From positions 1-62,008 of the forward strand of contig CAZQIV010000024.1 in assembly GCA_964593705.1 (NCBI GenBank): a stretch of 62,008 nt of DNA, read 5' to 3'. Shown here in pieces: positions 1 through 8,400 of the stretch. The number at the start of each line of letters is the position of its first letter. Position 1 is the stretch's first letter. Under the pieces are notes generated by a model. That model was not told the origin of the DNA and did not search any database. It saw only the letters and a list, made by a program, of their open reading frames with translations. Position numbers and translations under genes: made by a program. Origin of the DNA: SABY01 sp964593705 (GTDB lineage Bacteria > Bacteroidota > Bacteroidia > Bacteroidales > 4484-276).

Positions 1-147
1 TGGAGCTCCGCCGCCGGGTACATTTCCACCAGATCCATGACCCGGAGGTGGTGGGGGAGGTGGTGATCCTGCGGATACAGGTGTTACAAATGTTAATAAC
101 ATGAGAAGCAGAAATAAGCTGAGTGATGTTGCGATGTATTTTTTCAT
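1..147 (-). CDS. Small secreted Pro/Gly-rich protein, 3' end outside window
   Basis: Reading the minus strand from the ATG at 147 gives 49 codons without a stop up to the window edge. The protein opens with a lysine pair, a hydrophobic stretch and a TPVSA-like signal peptidase site at about residues 22-26. A run of seven prolines follows, then a Gly-rich segment (GHGSGGN, PGGGAP). From family knowledge, very short Bacteroidota proteins with a signal peptide, polyproline, Gly-rich linker and C-terminal hydrophobic segment often lie next to T9SS cargo genes; their function is unknown. It begins 12 bp after the stop of the T9SS gene at 160-2169 on the same strand, so it is probably cotranscribed. 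The C-terminus cannot be seen. Confidence 0.75.
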   Translation of the reverse strand, partial: MKKYIATSLSLFLLLMLLTFVTPVSAGSPPPPPPPGHGSGGNVPGGGAP

Positions 148-159
148 TATCTTAAATTT

Positions 160-2169
160 TTATCTGACAAAAACTTTGTCGGTAAATGTAAAACGATTTG
201 TTTGAATTTCCAAAATATAAATCCCGATTTTTAAATTCAATGGCATCGAAACCGCCGAATTGGTGTTAAAAGTTCTAAAATCGACTATTCTCCCCATGAT
301 GTCCACCACTTTCACCTCCACTTTTCCGGGTTCCAGGTTTGTGATGGTGAGTTGATTATTTTGGATGGAGATTATGGGTTTGTTAATTGAGATGGGGTCG
401 TTGATGGCGGTGGCTGAGAGATGAAGTTTAAAACGTAAGGGTGAATCTCCGTCTTCTGCAATAAATGAATAGGATGATTCTTCATTTAGATTTACTACTT
501 TTCCAAGTTTGGTATCTTCAAGATAAAAAACTTCTCCATTAACAAAACTCCCAAGATATTCTGTGCTTAAGGTATAATTACTTTCGATGCCTTTTTGAAA
601 TCCAAGCTGGATGAAATCAATATTTTCGAAATTTAGCAGGCTGTTGTTTGTAAGATTATCTTCTCCGACAATCGAATAAAGATTTGGAACATCAGTGCTT
701 GGGCTAAACCATTTCGATGCGTCAAATTCATCAATTCCATTTAATGCATCAGCCCTTAAGTTTATCAATGCTTCATCAGAATAGTTTGCACCTTCAACTC
801 GCAATTTCAACATATTTACCGGTTGGGTTTTTAACAAGCCTTGTGAGCTGTGAATACGGGTAGCTTTTCCGATTACGAGCTCGGGTGAGGCGGCAGTTGC
901 ACCAACCCAAAATCCCTGCATAGGTGGAATTTCGTTGGTTACATCGTGTGTTCCTGAGCCTGCATCTTTAGTGTATGAGCCATACTGCTGAACCGCTCCG
1001 TTCCAGATGTAGATGGTGTTTCCGATGTTGGTTCTTGTCCATCCTAGGCTTGCATTCCAATTGATAGCACTGGCAAAAGGATTTCCAACCAAATTTGACC
1101 CTTTGTAGGTAGCATTGGTTCCTGCAAAAGTTAGCTCCGGATCAGAAGTGGAGGAATTTAAGGTCAAATCCAAATTGTTGAGTGTATTTGTGCCGGAAGC
1201 CTCGAAAGATTTATTATCCTGTGCAGTACTATAATAAATGGAATATCCTCGACCTGTTTTAAATGTTGCATCAAAATAACCATTAATAGTATTATGATTT
1301 TCGTCAGCCCAGTAGGTTATCCAATTGTTTGAACTTTCTTCGTAATAGGCAAACTGACCGGCATCAGTAAAAACACTTAGTCCGCTTACCGGGCAGGCAA
1401 AGCTTTGGTAATACAAATCCTGTGTTCCTGTTTTAATATACCGCTCCAGGGTTATGGCCCCATTGTTTGTAATGTTTCCATCAACGATTAAAGAGCCTGT
1501 GCCGGAGGAGGTTGATTTCAATAATACATTTCCAGATCCTTTACTACCAGATGTAACTGTAAGGTCATTTGATATTGTAAGCTGTCCGGTGGCATTAACA
1601 GTAAGAGTTTTATCATTATAAATATAAATAGACTTTGCGCTTTGATCTGTTGATGAAATGCTGACATTGTGCATGATTGCAACATTATCAGATGAAGTAG
1701 GTACAGTACCATCTTCCCAAGTACTTGTTGAATTCCAAGCACTACTAGCTTTACTTACCTCTCCAACAATTATTGTAGATGAAGCACTTAGAGTAGAGGC
1801 ATTTAATGACCATTCATCGCTTCCATGCTGATAACTGGTTGTGCCGCCTTTAATAAATCTATATGCATAATAATACTTACCCGGAATGCTGACACTTACT
1901 GTTGTTTTGCAACGTTTGTTATCACCATTGCCATTTTCAAACCATCCACAATCAACCCATGTCCAGTTTGTTCCATCAGTAGTTAGTCCATAACCAAAGC
2001 TGGAAGATGTCCAATCACCTTGATTCCATTCAACCGAAACAGTAACGCTAACATTAACATCAACCGTAATGTTTTGATTGGCTTGCTCAGTGCTGTACCT
2101 ATGTCCCCAATCTTCAGCAGATACAGAAAACGAACTTATTAAAAATACATAGAATAAAATTTTTCTCAT
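160..2169 (-). CDS. T9SS type A sorting domain-containing secreted protein (669 aa)
   Basis: Secreted protein with an N-terminal signal peptide (MRKILFYVFLISSFSVSA, cleavage near residue 18). A beta-rich region at about 20-130 is followed by a 'W..TSTWEDGTVPTSSDNV' type module at about 145-160. Next come serial T/S/N-rich strands ending in 'GTGSLIVDGNITNNGAITLERYI', and the last ~80 residues form a type A T9SS sorting domain (VKVVDIMGRIVDF ... GIYILEI ... DKVFVR). Known of the family: such C-terminal domains direct export across the outer membrane and removal or attachment at the surface. The middle and C-terminal parts are clearly related to the next gene upstream (2392-5226). No catalytic motif is visible; adhesin or matrix protein is possible. 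The start is the first Met directly before the signal peptide. Confidence 0.85.
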   Translation of the reverse strand: MRKILFYVFLISSFSVSAEDWGHRYSTEQANQNITVDVNVSVTVSVEWNQGDWTSSSFGYGLTTDGTNWTWVDCGWFENGNGDNKRCKTTVSVSIPGKYYYAYRFIKGGTTSYQHGSDEWSLNASTLSASSTIIVGEVSKASSAWNSTSTWEDGTVPTSSDNVAIMHNVSISSTDQSAKSIYIYNDKTLTVNATGQLTISNDLTVTSGSKGSGNVLLKSTSSGTGSLIVDGNITNNGAITLERYIKTGTQDLYYQSFACPVSGLSVFTDAGQFAYYEESSNNWITYWADENHNTINGYFDATFKTGRGYSIYYSTAQDNKSFEASGTNTLNNLDLTLNSSTSDPELTFAGTNATYKGSNLVGNPFASAINWNASLGWTRTNIGNTIYIWNGAVQQYGSYTKDAGSGTHDVTNEIPPMQGFWVGATAASPELVIGKATRIHSSQGLLKTQPVNMLKLRVEGANYSDEALINLRADALNGIDEFDASKWFSPSTDVPNLYSIVGEDNLTNNSLLNFENIDFIQLGFQKGIESNYTLSTEYLGSFVNGEVFYLEDTKLGKVVNLNEESSYSFIAEDGDSPLRFKLHLSATAINDPISINKPIISIQNNQLTITNLEPGKVEVKVVDIMGRIVDFRTFNTNSAVSMPLNLKIGIYILEIQTNRFTFTDKVFVR

Positions 2170-2207
2170 AATCTTAAATTTTTAAATATTTCACAATAAA
2201 TTTTTCT

Positions 2208-2215
2208 CAAAGATA
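2208..2215 (-). promoter_or_regulatory. Candidate Bacteroidota -7 box (TATCTTTG)
   Basis: On the minus strand TATCTTTG matches the Bacteroidota TAnnTTTG -7 element about 39 bp before the ATG at 2169. No clear -33 TTG/TTTG lies at the usual distance, so this is moderate evidence only. Confidence 0.4.
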
Positions 2216-2246
2216 GAAATTCTTTTTTAATTAATTATTTGACTTG

Positions 2247-2388
2247 CCGCAGCTTTTAAGCTGCGGATTAAAAGCTGAAAAAAAGAACTCCGGGCTTTTC
2301 CCTTGGGGATTCCTTAGGAATCCCCAAGGGAAAAGCCCCGGGTCTCTCCTATTCTATTTTTTCCACAGGCTGAAGCCTGTGGCTAGTC
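2247..2388. repeat. Three-hairpin element A (variable arms, constant flanks)
   Basis: Three inverted repeats in a row. The first has arms 2247-2255/2258-2266 and is flanked by GACTTGCC and GGATTAA. The second has perfect 23-bp arms, 2292-2314/2316-2338, with a one-base loop. The third has arms 2363-2371/2374-2382 and, read in reverse complement, carries the flank GACTAGCC. The outer hairpins therefore face each other with nearly the same flanks but different arms. A second copy of this layout lies at 24788-24948. The element could end transcription of the gene at 2392-5226, but the layout looks like a REP/BIME-type repeat. Confidence 0.7.
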
Positions 2389-2391
2389 AAG

Positions 2392-5226
2392 CTAGTCAAT
2401 AATTACTTTGCATACAAATCTTTTCTGCTCGTTGGATACCTGCACAACATAAGTCCCCTGCTTTACACCGCCCGGCAATTGAACTGTATTTTCTGATGAC
2501 ATCTTCCCGTCCATCACTACCCTTCCCATAATATCCAAAATCCGGATATTGTAATTGCCGGCTTCTAAATTGTAAACTCTCAATTCCTGGTTCACTACCG
2601 AAACTGCAATTTCTGAATCTGAATTCAAATCATTTATGCCAACTGTAGATTTCAGATGCAGCACAAAACGGCTATTGTTAATTCCGGGTTCGCTAACTTC
2701 AAAAGTGTAGCTGCCCTCGACTCGCAGGTCGATTTCAGCGCCGGTTTCGGTATCTTCAAGGATTGCTGCATAAATGCTGTTGAAGGCTGCAATATCTTCG
2801 GCTTGCAATGTGTATGTGCCGGCACTGCCCACCTTAAAACCCAAAGGAAGCACAAGTTCATCGTCAGGAACAGGAACGGAATTCATCACCATTTTTTCGG
2901 TACCATCCACACAATAAATATGTGGCACCTGCGCGTTCATGCTAAAAAGCATATAGGCATCGTGGTAATCTGCTCCGGGTTCCCCGCTTTCGGAAAGCGA
3001 TATTTTGGCATGGCTGTAATAAGTCTCTCCCTGAATTTTGAGTTCAAGCACATTGTTCGACTGAACTTTATTTTTCAGGAATGCCTGGCTATCGTGAATA
3101 CGCGCGAAAGGCGAAAAGGCAAACAAACCTCCGCCGGCGGCAACCCTGACTAAAAATGCCTGTCCTGCGGGCAATTTCCCATTAACGTTAGCGGTATTGT
3201 TTCCGGAATTAAGGCTCGTGGAAAAATATTCGAACCCGCCACCTCCGGCATTCAAATCCTGATTAAAAACGTAATAAAACTCACTCATCAGATTGGTTTT
3301 CGTATTGGAACCAAGTTCCCAGTCTGCTGCGCAAGGATAGGGATTCCCCACAAGATTCCATCCCTTCGATCCATCGGCGGTATAAGTTAAGGTTGCTCCG
3401 GTAATGCCTGTATTAGGAACTCCTGTAAATGTTTTGGTGAGATCACTTCCTTTGTAAGCTACAAGGTAGCCTTGCCCTGAAATGAACAAAGGATTGGTTG
3501 GGGGAGTGCCAAAACTTTCGTTCAGGGTGGTATCTGGATTTTTAATATTGATCCATGGATTTTCGATGTAAGCTAAGGTTTCATCGAACCTGAAAAAATC
3601 GACATTCTTATCACCAGTTCCACCGGCAAATTCAATAAAATTATACGCACCCACAATTTCTTGATCTACAACAGGTGAAGAAAGGAAATGCCAGTCCCAG
3701 CCAGCAGTGAGAAATCGCTCAACGTTGATGTCGCCCGACACTGTGCCGTTGGTGATGAGTGAGCCGGTGCCTGTGGCATCCGATTTTTGGGTGAACGAAC
3801 CTGCGGCTTTATTTTCTTTTGCACTATTAATGGTAAGGTTTCCACCGATGGTTAAATCTTTGGCTGCATCAATGGTGAGTGAAGCGTCATTTTCAACCAG
3901 CAGGTTTCCTGTCGTTGATTTACCGTTTTCATCAATATGCACATCTGTACCCGAACCCGATATGGTAACGTTTTGCGGTGTGTTGTTCCATTCATCCGCA
4001 ATCATAAAATTGCTATTGGTATTATATTTTAAGGTTGATGATTCACCATAACTCGGGCAGTTTGTGTTTACCCATGAGTTGGTTTCGATCGACAGCACTC
4101 CGGCAACCGTTGAGTTTGTGCCAAAGTCAACGCCACCATTTATGGTAACATTGTTAAAGGTAACCGTCCCAGCTACCGTTCCTGCCCCGAGGAAAACCAC
4201 TGTGCCATCGTTGGCAGTATAGGTGCCATTGTTGGTAAAAGTTCCGTTGCTTTCAATGGTAAGTGTACGGTTTCCGGAAGCTTCGGAGCTAAGTGTTTTT
4301 AATACGCTAATGGTAACAGACGAACCTTTTGCATTTTGATTAAGGATAACATCATGCGCTATGCTTACACTTCCCATACTTTCGGTAGTCGAAGGTATCG
4401 CATTCGCGACCCAGGTTGCCGCGCTTGTCCAGTTGCCATCGGCTGTGGTAGTCCATCTACCTTGTACACTGTACGAATAATTTGTTCCGGAATTGTTGTC
4501 GAGATTAATGGTGTACCAGTCAGCATTACCGTGAGTAATACTTAGTCCGTCGCCGGAAGTAAAAACATAATACGAAATACTTGCCGCCGGAATATTTACG
4601 GAAGCATCAATTACGGCGGAATAATCGTTGCCCGATGTATGAGCCATCTCAACAAATGTGGATGATGTCCAGCCATCGGTCGAATATCTCAAATACGCTC
4701 CCTGCCCGGTATTGAGTGTGCCATCCAAAGTAGCTGTTACCGTAACTTGCTGCCCGGGATAAACTGTTGATGGCGATTGCGAAACCAAAGAAATTGCCCT
4801 TACATCGCCCTGCACCCTAAAAATAATTAAATCACCAATTGGGTCTGCACCGGCATCCCGGGTTTTAAAAATGTAATTGTCGGATAAACTCGAAACATCT
4901 ATATACATGGCACCATTTGTTGTACCGGTTGTATTCAACGATATTTCATTTTCGGGAGCAACCTCAGTATCCGAGCCGGGTGTTACAGTAATTTGCTTTA
5001 CAGTGCCACCCCAATCTATTCCCATTCTGAAATACTGATTCCCGGTTCCGTTGGCTGTTTCGGTGCGTAAATAAGATGTGCCCGCACCAGCCGAAAAATA
5101 TTCAAAATTGGTATTATCCCATCCATCTGTAAATCCTTCTCCAACTATAGCGTTTTGAGATAATAAGGACAGGGGAAAAAAGAGAATTGCTGCTTGAATT
5201 AAAAAGTAGATTTTTTTCATAATCAT
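2392..5226 (-). CDS. T9SS type A sorting domain-containing secreted protein (944 aa)
   Basis: Large secreted protein with a signal peptide (MKKIYFLIQAAILFFPLSLLSQ). Residues ~25-140 form a beta domain, ~150-260 an Ig/CBM-like domain (VTVTATLDG, LRYSTDGW), and ~260-490 a 'G.W....TW' module with repeating beta strands (TLTIESNGTFTNNGTY). A region shared with the 669-aa neighbour begins at about residue 500 (GTGSLITNGTVSGDINVERFL). The end is a type A T9SS domain (IRILDIMGRVVMDG ... GTYVVQVSN ... CKVIID). Start: Met1 (5226) or Met3 (5220), which gives the usual MKK signal peptide. It is divergent from the GH57 gene at 5452, with 225 bp between them. No enzyme motif is seen; function unknown. Confidence 0.85.
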   Translation of the reverse strand: MIMKKIYFLIQAAILFFPLSLLSQNAIVGEGFTDGWDNTNFEYFSAGAGTSYLRTETANGTGNQYFRMGIDWGGTVKQITVTPGSDTEVAPENEISLNTTGTTNGAMYIDVSSLSDNYIFKTRDAGADPIGDLIIFRVQGDVRAISLVSQSPSTVYPGQQVTVTATLDGTLNTGQGAYLRYSTDGWTSSTFVEMAHTSGNDYSAVIDASVNIPAASISYYVFTSGDGLSITHGNADWYTINLDNNSGTNYSYSVQGRWTTTADGNWTSAATWVANAIPSTTESMGSVSIAHDVILNQNAKGSSVTISVLKTLSSEASGNRTLTIESNGTFTNNGTYTANDGTVVFLGAGTVAGTVTFNNVTINGGVDFGTNSTVAGVLSIETNSWVNTNCPSYGESSTLKYNTNSNFMIADEWNNTPQNVTISGSGTDVHIDENGKSTTGNLLVENDASLTIDAAKDLTIGGNLTINSAKENKAAGSFTQKSDATGTGSLITNGTVSGDINVERFLTAGWDWHFLSSPVVDQEIVGAYNFIEFAGGTGDKNVDFFRFDETLAYIENPWINIKNPDTTLNESFGTPPTNPLFISGQGYLVAYKGSDLTKTFTGVPNTGITGATLTYTADGSKGWNLVGNPYPCAADWELGSNTKTNLMSEFYYVFNQDLNAGGGGFEYFSTSLNSGNNTANVNGKLPAGQAFLVRVAAGGGLFAFSPFARIHDSQAFLKNKVQSNNVLELKIQGETYYSHAKISLSESGEPGADYHDAYMLFSMNAQVPHIYCVDGTEKMVMNSVPVPDDELVLPLGFKVGSAGTYTLQAEDIAAFNSIYAAILEDTETGAEIDLRVEGSYTFEVSEPGINNSRFVLHLKSTVGINDLNSDSEIAVSVVNQELRVYNLEAGNYNIRILDIMGRVVMDGKMSSENTVQLPGGVKQGTYVVQVSNEQKRFVCKVIID

Positions 5227-5292
5227 CGTTTGTTTAGTTTGCCCAAGTAATAAAATTTTGAAGCTACTAAAATAATATGATTTTTGTTAATA

Positions 5293-5300
5293 CAAAGTTA
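5293..5300 (-). promoter_or_regulatory. Candidate Bacteroidota -7 box (TAACTTTG)
   Basis: The minus strand reads TAACTTTG, a perfect TAnnTTTG box, about 67 bp before the start at 5226. A TTTG lies 15 bp upstream of the box, shorter than the usual spacing. The rest of the 5227-5451 divergent spacer is AT-rich and shows no other clear signal; I could not define a promoter for the gene at 5452. Confidence 0.45.
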
Positions 5301-5451
5301 AATACAACTATATTTCAAATTGCTTACTTTTTGGAAATCAGCATTTTCAAATAAAATGATTCATATTATTTTGATGCCACAAAAAAATTAGCTTTTTTTA
5401 TAATGCTTTTAAGCTCAAAAAATGAAATTTATAAACTAAAATTCTAAGCAA

Positions 5452-8400
5452 ATGAAAAGTATTTACATAATGAAATCATCAATCTTCTTAACGCTAATTT
5501 TGTTAAGCCTTGGAATTATGGCTCAAAATTTCACAGGCAATCCCAAATCATGGGAAAAGAAAGATTTTTTGGGTTTTGATGAAATAGGAGATTGCCAGGC
5601 CACAACCGGCGACATCAGTTCGGTATTTGCCCAAACCAACAATAACACCATAATTATGCGTGTAACTTTCGACAACATGGTTGCGCGTGAACATAATGAA
5701 GTGATTTCCGATAACTTTATGGGGCAAAATATTGAGCTTAAAATTAAACTCACCGATAGGAACTCACGCAGTATTGTATTTGAAGATGATGCCAATCTCA
5801 CAAAGTTATCTCATCAAAAAAGAAATTTCAACTTGCTCCGAACTCCCGAAGCCAACCTTTGGGAAGCCGAAATAAATCTTGCAAAAAGGATTGACAAGCA
5901 AAACCTGGAATTTAGTCTTGCAGTCATTCTCGATGGGAAAGTAGTTGACTATTTTCTTTCGGATGGCGGCCCCACAGACGCTGAAGGCAACTGCGCCTTT
6001 GTGCATCATGGCAACCAGGGCATAACCTACACCGAGGTTTTTTATGGCAGCCCTGGAGGGCAAAGCGGGCTGGAGGGCAGTGGTTTCGATGAAGTACTTC
6101 AGGTGCATGAGGCCACCGGTGTTCCCGGAAACTTTCACATGTCGGGAACGCTCATGCCGGCAGCGCAATGGCATAACCCGGAGTTTAACGATTGGTTAAC
6201 AACCCTCGCTTCGGAAGGGAAAATCGAAATAATGACCTCAGCCCTGGGCCAGCACATCATGCCTTTTATGCATAATAATATGAACGATTGGTCGGTGGAC
6301 ATCGAGTGCGATATGGTAGATTTCCAGTATAATTACCAACCCCGCACAGCCTGGATACCCGAGCGTGTTTGGTTAGCCCCGGGATCTTATCCCGATGCCG
6401 GTGTTATTGACTGGCTTGGTGATAACTGGGAACAACATGGTGTTTGGGGTGTGGTTTTGGATGACAGCCCGCATCTTAATGGCTACGACAACAAGAAAAT
6501 TCATTGGATGAATAATGGCTCGGGAGTTAGCCTGCGGGTTATCCCGATCAATAATTCCTTTGTCGGCAATATGCATTACGATGCCAGCGGCGCCAAAAAT
6601 CAAATTGCCGGAATGGGCACCTATAATATATGTGTGTATGGTACCGACTGGGAAGTGGCCGCGGAGATGAACGAACACGATGGCACCTCCTTTCTCGACA
6701 ATTACGAAAGTGTGCTTTGGTGGTGCCACGACAACTACCCGGGCGTAAATGTCTGGAAAACCGTGGATGCCATGCAAAATCCTAACTTCAACGGTACGGG
6801 GGCTGATATTACTGCCGGGACTTATGGATTGCTGGGCGGCTCTGATGGATATGGAGGCAGTAACAACTCCTGGCACACACAATGGGCAGCTACGGCATCA
6901 CATTCCGACTTTCACGAACCGAATTGGACTTATGGTTATATTTGGGATGATGTGCATAATAATCTGCAAACCGCTCCCAACAACAATCTTGCTCAATTGG
7001 CCTGGTACATTTTAATGATAAACCTCCACGAAACCGGTTGGTTTGATGGCGGTAGCATTGCTGGATGGGAACATCGCTATTCTTCGCACATAAAAAATGC
7101 AAATGTTTACGCCGAGGCAGCACGCTGGGCCGATGGGCAATATGAATCGCCATTGGCTGCCTATTACAGCGACATCGATCATGATGGTGTGGACGAAGTG
7201 GTGATCCATAACCAAAATATTTTAGCGGTTTTCGAAAGCATTGGCGGAAAAGTAAACTGGTTGTTTTATAAAGATGATCTTGGCGGAGCATACTCTGTAG
7301 TTGGCTCTGATATGGCCTACTGGGCCGAAACCGATGGCGATTATAACGATGGCTCAAACAATCATGTGGCAGCCCTTTCTGATGTTTATCCCTATCAGCA
7401 GGATGCCATCTACGACATCAGTATAATACAAAGCTCGGGCGAAACAGTGGTTGTTGAGCTTTCGCAATATGGTGTAAAAAAACGCATTCAACTTGTGGAA
7501 GGTGTGAATTACCTTGATGTACAATACGATTTCTTTGGTGGAGATGGCTACGTGAAATCCGGATTTTCACCGGGATTAACTGATATTCTTTGGTCAGGGA
7601 AAGATCATTTACAGCGTATGTGGGGCGATTATGATTCCTATTGCGGACAACGAAACTCATCATCGGGAGCAACAGTAGCTTTGGTGTTGGGAGATGGCGG
7701 TGCCAGCCACAACACCCAGTTTGAAGGCACCCTCGTACTCGGCGATGAAATTAAAGGAAATGATCAGTTTTTAACCCGCCTGTACGCCGGCTACACTTCT
7801 GAGCCTACCGGGACTACTGTTCCCGAACTGAATACCCTGGCTGCACAAAGTATGGACGTATTTCCTCCCACGCTCAACCCAACAGCATTCCAGGTTGATA
7901 ACAACACCATCGAACTTACATTTAGCGAAGCGCTGGAATTTTATTCTGCACAAACCAAAGCAAATTATTCACTGCAGGGCTTTTCGGGATCTTATACCGT
8001 GAGCCACGTGAATCGCCAAGACGACTGGCGCAAAGTTTGGCTTACCATCATGGAATACTGGGAGCCCGGCGATGAAGGCATCATTACGGTTACCGGTGTT
8101 GAAGACCTAAACGGTAATGTAATCGGAGAAAATAATACTGCAACATTTTTGGTTCCATCAGGAACAACACCACATACCATTGACATTGATGGCACCAACG
8201 ATTTTGATCCGGAAACTGAATTGATGATTTCGGATGACTATTCTCTTTACATTACCTGGGATAATACCAATTTATATGTTGGATTGGAAGACCTTGATTT
8301 AAATGGTGGTGGCGACTTGTTTGTTAATATTGATACCGATCAGGGCAATAACAGCGGTGCATCCGGTGGCTCCTGGGGAAGGGTATCATACACTTCGCAA

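Noticed and set aside
2656..3153. Plus-strand open frame opposite the 944-aa T9SS gene
   Set aside because: It is antisense to a clear coding region with full domain structure; a shadow frame.
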